Assembly: GCA_910589015.1 (NCBI GenBank)
Contig: CAJUSA010000018.1
Location: 1 to 37,747, forward strand
DNA: 37,747 nucleotides
Reading direction: 5' to 3'
From: an uncultured Christensenellaceae bacterium
Lineage (GTDB): Bacteria > Bacillota > Clostridia > Christensenellales > Borkfalkiaceae
Shown: in pieces, positions 25,501 to 32,393 of the stretch
Numbering within the stretch: position 1 is the first letter of the stretch
Layout of the letters: every line of letters begins with the position of its first letter
Translations under genes and position numbers: made by a program
The notes under the pieces: model-generated
The model's input: only the letters and a program-made list of their open reading frames with translations
The model's database searches: none
What the model was told of the DNA's origin: nothing

Positions 25501-26120
25501 ATTCCGCTGCGTTTGTGCAGGAAGGATACCACATCGAAGCGGGAAAATATTTGTATGACAACGGAAAGTTTACCTTAACGATCAAAGAGGAAGGCGATTC
25601 TTACACGGGGACATATAAAGATGCTTCGAGCATGATGCAGCCGGCGGATATTCAGCTTGTTTATGCCAACGGCAAGTGGACCTTTACGTGCAAGGATTTC
25701 TCGAATACGGAAAGAACGGTAACGATAACGGTATTGTCGGGTGAAAGATTGCAGCTTGCCAACTACGACGGCGGCGGAGATACGCACACTGCGAATTTTG
25801 AAAAAGAAGAATTTGTTGCTTTGGCGCAAGGGAAGTATGCAAGTGTTGGTTTGCCGGCAAATCATATAATCGAAATTGTCGGGAACGATACACTCGGTTA
25901 TACCGTGACTTATACTTACGGCAACTTTGCACCTTTGGAGAATTTAGCGATTACGATCGGAGATGATTCCTATTCGTTTGACGTATCGTTGATGGGCGGC
26001 ATGGTTAAGTTTACAGTGAATTTCAAGATCTCAAATGATCGTAGCTTTTTAACGGTTACCAGCTCGAATGATACCAGTAATTCCGGTCCGAACGGAACGT
26101 TCCAAAACGTGGAAAGATAA
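22548..26120 (+). CDS. Surface lipoprotein with InlB-type repeats
   Basis: A 1190-residue exported lipoprotein. The signal peptide ends in lipobox AAAC with Cys26 as lipidation site. Residues ~32-105 and ~106-178 are two InlB B-repeat (Listeria-Bacteroides repeat) units, each with the pattern YTVTFDLQGHGE, GYQFAGWYK and LYAKW. Beta-rich regions follow, with a GITADNPI segment and a module beginning VTGVFRGTDD near 605. The C-terminal ~390 residues hold four degenerate repeats of about 90-100 residues starting near 803, 903, 993 and 1087; the middle two share YTGTYxDxSSM and VTITVLS-like text. No catalytic motif or cell-wall sorting signal was seen. Adhesion or glycan binding is plausible but unproven. 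Base composition becomes more AT-rich after about 23080. Confidence 0.82.
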   Translation: MKRTRLLLATLVTAVCVLFGFAAAACGKTAPETYSVTFNVQGHGEAPAAITDIKEGSKIEKPNDPVDEDYIFGGWFKDSACEYEWKFDVDTVTSTRVLYAKWTTKTYTVTFDLQGHGEAVSAQVVEKGATVTQPDAPEESGYQFAGWYKESACTNVWDFENDTVSGDNTLYAKWKEVYNVAYGSSAKFRVDEKNYFEVAATGTYRFSFVNDEADTESFKLDGQTEQQISSSGEKAKYFLEKGRHTIDTLDAAFNVTVSLVEVELPFTKLNTYCGETYELKVTHLGYDFTTEAKTNIVMVRFGLVGSSRTMSVDNFDGEFYYISGVNMYVKLAISGSESDDSIAIDIFVGDMDNEGNVIYPAQPTDTLTRAKNATEIVKELQVSAAGATNTATLEEHFTYVYFDVSKYMGQWLQFSGFESGTQFYWVKLEGDRTGERAEQIFIEADTPIKLEKADYTCIAVCPATQKDTVTFTVKTSEAPKGITADNPIIMTGTSQTLRDVNASYMAPVDYYIQFNAETAGFYNITLSSKTDSSTTVSYTTYFEVNGEKYGYYNMNWYGGLSSSAPTAKVTLNTTNSIMVKLTSSSATYTLSIEKEPEKVHGTLVTGVFRGTDDSDVTHMLDVNVDTKSVTYTRIFNGNNQQIGTGTYTEQNGEYAFIADTKEYTFEVNEDGSLVFDTNGNGNVTLCLFDSSKEANLAGRYTTEMVDGDPETDSPEDITRYNVYLIISGTPDTGFTADYYCSEWDMSEENRPIGYKDGQYYFNYWLYNAETAYITIDSENKLTISGFNPTAGRTDWAEFTKTDEYPLALASETYVYNDGTTKYTAAIEFYYGVYTVSFNGGAAAVLSYENGKFVATVSVGGNAVTLSITKKTDTVILVEGFNGADSSADFEVKENGGNQGETTGLSEGTYKNGNWTLVITKNGDAYTGTYRDSSSMLTPAEITLVVADGGGYTFTWHDSTGYEFTSTITVLSKGKVMIGNYNGCDDSAAFVQEGYHIEAGKYLYDNGKFTLTIKEEGDSYTGTYKDASSMMQPADIQLVYANGKWTFTCKDFSNTERTVTITVLSGERLQLANYDGGGDTHTANFEKEEFVALAQGKYASVGLPANHIIEIVGNDTLGYTVTYTYGNFAPLENLAITIGDDSYSFDVSLMGGMVKFTVNFKISNDRSFLTVTSSNDTSNSGPNGTFQNVER

Positions 26121-26125
26121 TCCGA

Positions 26126-26156
26126 AAAAAACGGAGGGCAGTTGTCCTCCGTTTTT
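26126..26156 (+). terminator. Terminator after the InlB-repeat lipoprotein gene
   Basis: AAAAACGGAGG pairs with CCTCCGTTTTT around an 8-nt loop (26127-26137 with 26146-26156). It is A-rich before and T-rich after. Confidence 0.9.
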
Positions 26157-26159
26157 ATT

Positions 26160-26575
26160 TTGTGTGAGATGTTTCGGCTTCGCTCAACATGACAGAAAGG
26201 GGCTCGGCATGACAGAGAGGGCTCAACATGACAGAGGGCGGGTATTGTATGAGATGTTTCGACTTCGCTCAACATGACAGATGGGGACTTGGCATGACAG
26301 AGGGCGGGTATTGTATGAGATGTTTCGGCTTCGCTCAACATGACAGATGGGGGCTCGGCATGACAGAGTAGGCTCGGCATGACAGAGGGGCGGGTATTGT
26401 ATGAGATGTTTCGACTTCGCTCAACATGACAGATGGGGGCTCAACATGACCGAGGGGCTCGGCATGACAGCGGGCGGGTATTGTATGAGATGTTTCGGCT
26501 TCGCTCAACATGACAGATGGGGGCTCAACATGACAGAGTGGTGAATTTGTCATCCTGAGCGCAGCCGAAGGATCT
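26160..26575. repeat. Tandem array of REP-like elements (ACATCTC subtype)
   Basis: Five copies of a 66-87 bp unit carry GAGATGTTTCG(G/A)CTTCGCTCAACATGAC, starting at about 26166. Each is followed by one to three short GGCTCGGCATGACAGAG or GGCTCAACATGACAGAG pieces and a GGCGGGTATTGTAT spacer. The last unit is followed by one element of another subtype, GTCATCCTGAGCGCAGCC-GAAGGATC (26549-26574). Arms TGTT/AACA and TCCT/AGGA pair. No gene is visible in this 416-bp stretch; reading frames crossing it are repeat translations. Confidence 0.85.
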
Positions 26576-26596
26576 GAAATTTTTACGCAAAACAAC

Positions 26597-26625
26597 TTGC
26601 CAAGCGCGATAAGGGGTGTTATAAT
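26597..26625 (+). promoter_or_regulatory. Promoter of yitT, leaderless geometry
   Basis: TTGCCA (26597-26602), 17 bp, then extended -10 TGTTATAAT ending at 26625. The ATG follows after six bases, so the first transcribed base should be the A of the ATG. No Shine-Dalgarno is present. Confidence 0.8.
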
Positions 26626-26631
26626 AATCAC

Positions 26632-27675
26632 ATGAAACTTTCCTTTCAAAAACCGACGAAAAACCAAGTAAAACGGTTTGCCGTCCACAGCTTGTATATT
26701 TTTCTCGGCAACGCCATTGCCGCCGCCGCGACGGCGTTTCTGATCGTGCCGAACAAGCTCGTTATGGGCGGTACGTCGGGTATGGGTATTTTTATCCGCA
26801 ATCTGATGGAACAGAACGGCGTTCCGTCGTCCGTTACCGAATGGGTGGTGCAGCTTACCGTTTATGCTGCGAATATCGTGCTTTTTATTATCGGCGCAAT
26901 TTTCATGGGCAAGAAATATGCCGCCGCCACACTGGCTGGTACGTTGCTTTATCCCACTTTTATGACGATCTACAAACCTTTGAACGATCTTTACGTCAAC
27001 ACCTTTGGCGTGGCGATCGGGGGCAGCAATTTGTTGCTTGCGTCGGTGATCGGCGCGCTTGTTTTCGGGCTGGGGATCGGCATCGTGGTGCGCGTGGGCG
27101 CGAGCACGGGCGGCACCGATATTCCGCCCATGATCTTACATAAATATTTCAACCTGCCCGTATCGGTCACGATGATGTGCCTCGATTGTACGATCGTGCT
27201 GTTGCAACTCATTGCCAAAGGCGTTACGATCGATATTGTGTTCTACGGGTTTATCATTACCATTCTGGCGTCGGTCGTGATCGAGGTGGTGTCGCCGATC
27301 GGTATGCGCAAGGCGCAGGTGAAGATCATCAGCAAGAAATACAAGGAAATCCGCGAAATGATTTTAACGAAAATGAACCGCGGCGTCACGATGCTCTACG
27401 GAAAATCGGGTTTCCTGCAACAAAAGTGCTTTGTTATCATGACGGTGGTTTCCAACCGCGACGTGGTGAAACTCAAAAATGAAATCTGGAAGATCGATCC
27501 TTCCGCATTTATTACGATCAGCGTGATCAGCGAGGTGCGCGGCAACGGATTTTCTTCCGAGCAGATCGCGCTGCCCAAACAACAGATGATGGAGGATTTA
27601 GAGGACGTGACCGAGCAGTTCTCGTCCGCCGCGCAACCGCCCGCAAATCCGCCGCACAACGAAACGAACGTATAA
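26632..27675 (+). CDS. yitT: YitT-family membrane protein
   Basis: A 347-residue protein with the YitT layout: five to six hydrophobic helices (about 17-220), then a soluble C-terminal DUF2179-type domain (about 230-320). Characteristic text includes FLIVPNKLVMGGTSGMGI after helix 1 and VRVGASTGGTDI near 150-161, and the soluble part has MTVVSNRDVVKLKNEIWKID. Members are proposed transporters or regulators of small molecules; function is not established. It ends in a hydrophilic Pro/Asn tail. Single-gene unit with its own promoter and terminator. Gene symbol is for family only. Confidence 0.88.
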   Translation: MKLSFQKPTKNQVKRFAVHSLYIFLGNAIAAAATAFLIVPNKLVMGGTSGMGIFIRNLMEQNGVPSSVTEWVVQLTVYAANIVLFIIGAIFMGKKYAAATLAGTLLYPTFMTIYKPLNDLYVNTFGVAIGGSNLLLASVIGALVFGLGIGIVVRVGASTGGTDIPPMILHKYFNLPVSVTMMCLDCTIVLLQLIAKGVTIDIVFYGFIITILASVVIEVVSPIGMRKAQVKIISKKYKEIREMILTKMNRGVTMLYGKSGFLQQKCFVIMTVVSNRDVVKLKNEIWKIDPSAFITISVISEVRGNGFSSEQIALPKQQMMEDLEDVTEQFSSAAQPPANPPHNETNV

Positions 27676-27703
27676 AAAAACCTTCCTTCGGGAAGGTTTT
27701 TTC
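27675..27703 (+). terminator. Terminator after yitT
   Basis: AAAAAACCTTCC-TTCG-GGAAGGTTTTTT, a perfect 12-bp stem with a UUCG tetraloop and T-tract. It overlaps the stop codon by one base. Confidence 0.95.
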
Positions 27704-27724
27704 AAACGGAATATTCTGTAAACG

Positions 27725-27910
27725 CGGTTAAAGTTATTCTGAGCGCATGTCGCTTTGAAAGCGCGCTTGTTATTCTAAGGTCATATTTGTCATTCTAACA
27801 TCATATTTGTCATTCTGAGCGAAGCGAAGAATCTTGTTGCAATGCGTGTCCTATGGGATTCTTCACCCCGTAAAGGGGTTCAGAATGACAGGGGCAGGGT
27901 TCGGAATGAC
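27725..27910. repeat. REP-like elements (GAATC subtype), inverted pair with tandem half-copies
   Basis: A plus-strand copy, GTCATTCTGAGCGAAGCGAA-GAATC (27809-27833), faces an altered minus-strand copy at 27857-27889 whose loop is replaced by CACCCCGTAAAGGGG. The two copies are complementary at their ends, so the pair can form a larger hairpin. About four degenerate 20-22 bp units built on TTGTCATTCTAA lie upstream, and two TGACAGGGGC pieces lie downstream. No gene is seen in 27704-27938. Confidence 0.8.
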
Positions 27911-27938
27911 AGGGGCGCAAAGGGTGTAACCGAAAAAG

Positions 27939-28847
27939 TTATTTCTTCTCTTTTCGGCGTTTGTCGTTGATGATTTTGAGCGCCGCCTCGTCGATGACGG
28001 AAATACCTTCCTCTTTGGCGATCTTCACCATTTGCGTGAGCGCGGCTTTCAAAAACACGCGCGGAATTTTCGTCAGCTGTGCGCAGGCTCCGTCCGTAAA
28101 AGTCACTTCGGGATCGACGCGCTTTGCGGCATAGATCACCGAATTGACGTCGCCTTCCTTCGTCTGAATTTTTTCGGGATAGGGCTTTTTGAACCGCGAA
28201 CACCAAAAATGCGTACTGTCGCGGTAGCCGTAGTCGACGGGCACCGCAGGGAAGTTCCCTGCCTTCACGCCGTTCACGATCGCGTCGTAATATTTTTCTT
28301 TCATCAAAATCTTATCGATTTTCAGAATAAAGTGCGCGCCGAATTTGCTCGTAATGCCGTTAAAATCGCGGTAGGGCGGTTCGTATCCTTCCAAACAGCC
28401 CGCTTTATCCTCGAAGGCGTTTTCAAGCGAACTATCCCAACTGCATTCGAACACCTGAAACGCCTCTTGCACGATAAGCGGACGCTTGCCGTCGCATTCG
28501 CCTTTTTCAAGGGTGAACAGGCAGTTTTTCATTTTTTCCGCCGTCGTTTCGCCGGGGAATCCGAGCCGCACCGCCTCGCGGAAGTATTTGCGGCTGTCGG
28601 GAATGAAGTTGAGAGAAACCTTACTGCCGCGCAGAATATTCTGCGCCGTATTCGAGGAATTGCGGCATTCCAGAATCATGGCGTAATATTGCTTTCCCGC
28701 GATGTAATAGGGGAAACAGAGCGAATATGCGCCGAGGTTGGTGCGCCCTTGTTCGTCCGTCGTGCCCACGAGCGTGGTCGGCATGGGGAAGAACGACGAA
28801 GTTTGGTAAAAATTATCTACGATTCTTAAATCTTTGAAGGAACTCAT
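27939..28847 (-). CDS. Flavin-reductase-like protein with C-terminal PCP-reductase-like domain
   Basis: A 302-residue protein. The N-terminal ~190 residues read like an FMN-binding split barrel of the flavin reductase group (PMPTTLVGTTDEQGRTNLGAY, with GSKVSLNFIP downstream, split here by family-typical turns). The C-terminal ~60 residues (FTDGACAQLTKIPRVFL, then MVKIAKEEGI and VIDEAALKIIN) resemble the small helical PCP-reductase domain found at the end of the dark protochlorophyllide reductase B subunit and in some redox proteins. No photosynthesis genes are nearby, so that domain is likely used as a general module. Substrate unknown. It starts six bases after a perfect -10 box and has no Shine-Dalgarno. 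Confidence 0.65.
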   Translation of the reverse strand: MSSFKDLRIVDNFYQTSSFFPMPTTLVGTTDEQGRTNLGAYSLCFPYYIAGKQYYAMILECRNSSNTAQNILRGSKVSLNFIPDSRKYFREAVRLGFPGETTAEKMKNCLFTLEKGECDGKRPLIVQEAFQVFECSWDSSLENAFEDKAGCLEGYEPPYRDFNGITSKFGAHFILKIDKILMKEKYYDAIVNGVKAGNFPAVPVDYGYRDSTHFWCSRFKKPYPEKIQTKEGDVNSVIYAAKRVDPEVTFTDGACAQLTKIPRVFLKAALTQMVKIAKEEGISVIDEAALKIINDKRRKEKK

Positions 28848-28853
28848 ATTCTT

Positions 28854-28882
28854 ATTATATGACGGAACAGGCGGTTTGTCAA
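28854..28882 (-). promoter_or_regulatory. Consensus promoter, leaderless geometry
   Basis: On the minus strand, TTGACA (28882-28877), 17 bp, TATAAT (28859-28854), then six bases to the ATG at 28847. Transcription and translation should start at the same base. Confidence 0.85.
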
Positions 28883-28904
28883 GCCCCGAATTTGTGACAT
28901 TTCG

Positions 28905-28985
28905 CCCCGCCCTCTGCGCGGGACCCTTCGACTTCGCTCAGGGTGACAAAATAAGTAGGGCGACAAGATATGTTCGGCGACAAAC
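28905..28985. repeat. REP-like element (GGGTC subtype)
   Basis: GACCCTTCGACTTCGCTC-AGGGTGAC at 28922-28947, with CCCT/AGGG arms, is followed by three short pieces ending in GGCGACAA or GTGACAAA. It fills the space between divergent promoters. Confidence 0.75.
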
Positions 28986-29004
28986 GCGACTAAGCACGGA
29001 AGGC

Positions 29005-29034
29005 TTGATTTTTCCGCGGCGGTTGTGGTATAAT
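29005..29034 (+). promoter_or_regulatory. Promoter of the PPTase gene, leaderless geometry
   Basis: TTGATT (29005-29010), 18 bp, extended -10 TGGTATAAT ending at 29034. The ATG at 29042 lies seven bases downstream. An in-frame ATG at 29033 overlaps the -10 box and so cannot be in the transcript. Confidence 0.75.
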
Positions 29035-29041
29035 GGCACAT

Positions 29042-29650
29042 ATGGCGATATACGTTTATCTTGCACAACTGCACGGCGGAGGGGAAGAGGAAATCTATCC
29101 GCCCGCCCGCGCCGAAGAGATCGCCTCGTGCACGAACGCCGCCGTGCGCGCGCAAAAAACACGCGTGTGGCAGGGGTTGCGCGCGGGCATGTTGCATGCC
29201 TACGGGCTTGATTTGCGGCAGACCGATTTGCATAAAACCGATTGCGGCAAGTGGGTTTGTTCGGCGTGTTGTTTTTCTCTTTCGCACACGGACGAGGGGA
29301 TCGCCGTCGCGCTGTCGCGCGCGCCCGTCGGGATCGACCGCGAGGAACTCGGCGGCAATCGGTTCACGCAAAAACTGTACGATCGGATCGCCTGCCCCGA
29401 AGAACGCGCGGTTTTAGGCGAATCGCCTTCCGCACGGACGGTCGCACGTCTTTGGACGGCGAAAGAAAGTTGTTTTAAGCAGGCAGGCGGCAGGGTGTTC
29501 CGTCCCGAAAAAATCAACACGGCGAACGGGCAGTTTACGTCTTTTTATGCGGACGGAGCGGTTGTTACCGTTACGGGTCGGCGCGAAGAAATCCGCGTGT
29601 TCCGCTGCGACGGCGCTGTTTGCACGGAACTCGCCGTAGAAGATATTTGA
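29042..29650 (+). CDS. 4'-phosphopantetheinyl transferase (Sfp type)
   Basis: Transfers the phosphopantetheine arm of CoA to a serine on carrier proteins of fatty acid, polyketide or nonribosomal peptide systems. The 202-residue protein has CFSLSHTDEG, the magnesium-binding GIDRE (D99, E101) and LWTAKESCFKQAGG (W138, E142, S143), the three signatures of the family. The size fits the Sfp type rather than the smaller AcpS. It is not next to any synthase gene, so it is either the general ACP enzyme or serves a distant cluster. The start at 29042 is set by the promoter position. Confidence 0.88.
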   Translation: MAIYVYLAQLHGGGEEEIYPPARAEEIASCTNAAVRAQKTRVWQGLRAGMLHAYGLDLRQTDLHKTDCGKWVCSACCFSLSHTDEGIAVALSRAPVGIDREELGGNRFTQKLYDRIACPEERAVLGESPSARTVARLWTAKESCFKQAGGRVFRPEKINTANGQFTSFYADGAVVTVTGRREEIRVFRCDGAVCTELAVEDI

Positions 29651-29654
29651 AACG

Positions 29655-29690
29655 AAAAAAACGCCCGCCCCGAACACGGGGCGGGCGTTT
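29655..29690. terminator. Bidirectional terminator between the PPTase gene and yugP
   Basis: A perfect 12-bp stem, ACGCCCGCCCCG with CGGGGCGGGCGT, around an AACA loop. A run of seven A before it gives the minus strand a good U-tract; the plus strand has only TTT. Confidence 0.85.
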
Positions 29691-29697
29691 GCGCCGT

Positions 29698-30420
29698 TTA
29701 ACGGCGGTTGCGCGTCATGGAAAGAATGATGAAGAGGAAGCGCAGGAAGTAGACAAACGAGATCAGCATCGACGCCACATAGGTGAGCGCGGCGGCGTTT
29801 AACACCTTGCTTGCGCCGGGCAGTTCGTCCTCGGATAGAATGCCGTCCTCGACGAGCATCTTTTTCGCGCGGCGGCTGGCGTTGAATTCCACGGGCAGGG
29901 TGACGAGCATAAACAGCGTCGAAAGCCCGTAGAGCGCGATGCCGAGATAGATGAGCCACTGTCCGTAGGGCGCGGGCGTGCCCATCCAGAAAAGATCGAC
30001 GAGCAGTCCGACAAGGATAACGGGCAGCGCAAGGCGCGAACCGATATTGGTTAAAGGCACGAGCGCGTTGCGCAGTTTATAAGGACCGTAACCCTCTTGC
30101 TTTTGCATGACGTGCCCGATTTCGTGCGCCGCGACCGCGACCGCCGCCACCGACGACGAGCCGAACGTGCTCATGGAAAGATTAACCTGTGCTTTGGTCG
30201 GGTTATAGTGATCGGTCAGTTTGCCGTTCACGCGCCCGACTTCGATGCCTTGTACGCCGCGGTTGCGCATCAGCCGCACCGCCGTATCGTAACCCGTCAT
30301 GCACGAGCGCGAGGGCACTTTGTCGAACGCGGAATAGGTGGTGTTGACCTTTGCGCTCGCCCACGCAGAAAAGGCAAGAAACGGAATTAAAATGAGCAGA
30401 AACAACAGATAGTAATACAT
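29698..30420 (-). CDS. yugP: Zinc metallopeptidase, YugP family
   Basis: A 240-residue membrane-embedded metalloprotease-like protein. Helix 1 is at about 2-20. The zinc-binding motif HEIGH is at 99-103, with the catalytic glutamate at 100. The VEFNASRRA segment near 171 supplies a third acidic ligand in this family. Further hydrophobic helices lie at about 120-165 and 205-230. The physiological substrate is unknown. Unlike its divergent neighbour obgE, it has a normal leader with GGGAG nine bases from the ATG. Confidence 0.9.
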   Translation of the reverse strand: MYYYLLFLLILIPFLAFSAWASAKVNTTYSAFDKVPSRSCMTGYDTAVRLMRNRGVQGIEVGRVNGKLTDHYNPTKAQVNLSMSTFGSSSVAAVAVAAHEIGHVMQKQEGYGPYKLRNALVPLTNIGSRLALPVILVGLLVDLFWMGTPAPYGQWLIYLGIALYGLSTLFMLVTLPVEFNASRRAKKMLVEDGILSEDELPGASKVLNAAALTYVASMLISFVYFLRFLFIILSMTRNRR

Positions 30421-30440
30421 AAAGAAAGCTCCCTTATTTT

Positions 30441-30449
30441 ATTGTACCA
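30441..30449 (-). promoter_or_regulatory. Extended -10 promoter of yugP
   Basis: TGGTACAAT on the minus strand is an extended -10. The -35 is weak (GTTACA at 17 bp). The leader has GGGAGC (30433-30428) before the ATG. Confidence 0.6.
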
Positions 30450-30517
30450 CGAAACGGGCGTTTTGTAACAGAAAACGGCAAAATCTTTTTGCGCAAAAGA
30501 ATGCGCGCGCAAATCCC

Positions 30518-30546
30518 TTGCGCAATTCGCGCATTTTTGTTATACT
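30518..30546 (+). promoter_or_regulatory. Promoter of obgE, leaderless geometry
   Basis: TTGCGC (30518-30523), 17 bp, extended -10 TGTTATACT ending at 30546, then six bases to the ATG at 30553. No Shine-Dalgarno. Confidence 0.75.
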
Positions 30547-30552
30547 GTTGGC

Positions 30553-31827
30553 ATGGATAACCGTTTTACAGACAAAGTACGCATCACCGTGAAAGCCGGA
30601 AACGGCGGCGACGGCATGAATTCGTTCAAAGCGTTCAAAGGAAAACCTGCCTGCGGACCCGACGGCGGCGACGGCGGCGACGGCGGCAGCGTGTTTTTGC
30701 TTGCCGACGAAAACACGACCGATCTGACCGCATACCGCTTTATTTCCAAATACAAGGCGGAAAACGGCGAGCGCGGCGGCACGAATCAGTGCGCGGGCAA
30801 ACGCGGGGCGGACGTCGTGCTAAAAGTGCCGTGCGGAACGCTGGTGCGCGACGCCGAGAGCGGCAAGATCATTTGCGATTTATACGATCACGGCGAAAAA
30901 TACAAGCTGCTGCAAGGCGGCAGGGGGGGCAAGGGGAACGTGCGCTTTACGACGGCGCGCCGCCATGCGCCCAACTTCGCGCAGAAGGGCGTGGTGACGA
31001 AGGAACACGCCGTCGTGCTCGAAATGAAGGTCATTGCCGACGTCGGGTTGGTCGGTTTCCCCAACGTGGGCAAGAGTACGCTGCTTTCGAAAATTTCCGC
31101 CGCCAAACCCAAAATAGCCGATTATCACTTTACTACACTTTCGCCGAATTTGGGCGTTGTGAAATATTACGACAATTCCTTCGTCGCCGCCGATATCCCC
31201 GGGCTTATCGAGGGCGCGGCGGACGGCGCGGGCTTGGGGCACGATTTCCTCAGGCATATCGAGCGTACGCGGGTGATCTGCCACGTCGTCGATATTTCGG
31301 GCATGGAAGGGCGCGACCCCTTGGAAGATTACGAAACCATCAACCGCGAATTAAAATCTTATTCCGAAGTGCTTGCTTCGTTGCCGCAGATCGTGGCGTG
31401 CAATAAGTGCGATTGTTTCGGCGCGGAAGAAAATCTCAAAAAATTCAAAAAGAAATACGGTAAAAAGGTGCGGATCTTTCCGATCACCGCGGTCAAGGGC
31501 GAGGGCGCGCCCGAACTGGTCGGCGCGTTGTGGGAATTGCTCGAACAAATGCCGCCTGCCGAAAAAATTTCCGCCGACGAATTTCTATTCGACGAGGGCG
31601 ATAACACGCAGTTCGAGATCTTCCGCGACGAAGAGGGCGTGTTCGTCGTTACGGGCGGACTTGTCGACATGCTGTGCCGCAACGTCGTGCTCAGCAATCC
31701 CGATTCCATGGCGTATTTTCAGCGCGTGCTCAAACTGCGCGGCGTGTTCAAGGCGCTCAAAGACATGGGCTGCGCACAGGGCGATACCGTGAGTGTCGGC
31801 GACGTGGAATTCGAATACGTTTTATGA
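30553..31827 (+). CDS. obgE: GTPase ObgE/CgtA
   Basis: Essential GTPase of 50S ribosome assembly and stress signalling. The glycine-rich Obg fold (about 1-160) contains GNGGDGMNSFKAFKG and repeated GGDGG-type loops. The G domain has G1 GFPNVGKST (168-176), G2/G3 around TTLSPNLGVV and DIPGLIEGA, and G4 as NKCD. The C-terminal OCT domain (about 340-424) is present, as is usual in Bacillota. Length 424 is typical. yhbY follows 16 bp later, suggesting a two-gene ribosome-assembly unit. Confidence 0.97.
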   Translation: MDNRFTDKVRITVKAGNGGDGMNSFKAFKGKPACGPDGGDGGDGGSVFLLADENTTDLTAYRFISKYKAENGERGGTNQCAGKRGADVVLKVPCGTLVRDAESGKIICDLYDHGEKYKLLQGGRGGKGNVRFTTARRHAPNFAQKGVVTKEHAVVLEMKVIADVGLVGFPNVGKSTLLSKISAAKPKIADYHFTTLSPNLGVVKYYDNSFVAADIPGLIEGAADGAGLGHDFLRHIERTRVICHVVDISGMEGRDPLEDYETINRELKSYSEVLASLPQIVACNKCDCFGAEENLKKFKKKYGKKVRIFPITAVKGEGAPELVGALWELLEQMPPAEKISADEFLFDEGDNTQFEIFRDEEGVFVVTGGLVDMLCRNVVLSNPDSMAYFQRVLKLRGVFKALKDMGCAQGDTVSVGDVEFEYVL

Positions 31828-31843
31828 TAATAAGAGGTACGAT

Positions 31844-32134
31844 ATGACAAGCAAACAGAGAAGTCACTTAAAGTCGCTTGCGGCGACGATGAAACCGATC
31901 GCACAGGTCGGCAAAGACGGCGTGAGCGACAATCTCATCGCCTCGCTTTCCGATGCGCTCGAAGCGCGCGAACTCATCAAAATCAATCTCCTGCCGGCGG
32001 CGGGGGAAGACGGCGGCGCGCTTGCGCGCGAAATCGAAACGCGCCTCGGGGCGCAGACGGTTGCGGTGATCGGGCGCAAAGCCATTTTATACCGCCGCTC
32101 TTCGCGCAAGGATTTCGATCATATCGTGTTTTAA
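31844..32134 (+). CDS. yhbY: YhbY-type CRM-domain RNA-binding protein
   Basis: A 96-residue protein made of one CRM domain that binds pre-50S particles. It begins MTSKQRSHLKSLAATMKP and has the VGKDGVSDN loop, the usual GxxG position, then ARELIKINLL and VIGRKAILYRRS. The ATG at 31844 is preferred because AGAGG lies just upstream; an earlier in-frame ATG lies within obgE. Confidence 0.93.
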   Translation: MTSKQRSHLKSLAATMKPIAQVGKDGVSDNLIASLSDALEARELIKINLLPAAGEDGGALAREIETRLGAQTVAVIGRKAILYRRSSRKDFDHIVF

Positions 32135-32220
32135 CGCAAAAACACGGGGCGAATATGAATTATAAAAATTGCGGAATACCCGTCGAAGGCGAGCAGAGCG
32201 GAAGGCGACATGTTTATCGG

Positions 32221-32250
32221 CAGCGACTGATTCAGTCGCTGTTATTTTTT
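32221..32250 (+). terminator. Terminator after yhbY
   Basis: CAGCGACTG-ATT-CAGTCGCTG, a perfect 9-bp stem, then TTATTTTTT. It lies ~90 nt after yhbY. Bases 32135-32220 and 32251-32318 hold no recognisable gene. Confidence 0.85.
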
Positions 32251-32318
32251 TACCGACAGAGTTTTTATATTTTTGTTTTGTCGCGTTTAGTTTTAACGGT
32301 AAATTTTTCGCAACCCTC

Positions 32319-32347
32319 TTGACGGCGCCCGCATTATGAGGTATAAT
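32319..32347 (+). promoter_or_regulatory. Promoter of the Wzz-like gene
   Basis: TTGACG (32319-32324), 17 bp, TATAAT (32342-32347). The leader contains AAGCGGGCG/CGTCCGCTT-like complementarity and AGAAGGA before the GTG start. Confidence 0.85.
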
Positions 32348-32393
32348 AAAATCAAGCGGGCGCGTTAGCCGTCCGCTTGAAGAAGGACGAAAA

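Noticed and set aside
26160..26548. Possible CRISPR array
   Set aside because: Unit lengths vary from 66 to 87 bp, the spacers are themselves repeated, and no cas genes are near.
26841..27143. Alternative frames inside yitT
   Set aside because: They are shadows of the YitT frame, whose hydrophobic helices and family motifs are clear.
29033..29041. ATG three codons upstream of the chosen PPTase start
   Set aside because: It overlaps the -10 box, so it would not be present in the mRNA.
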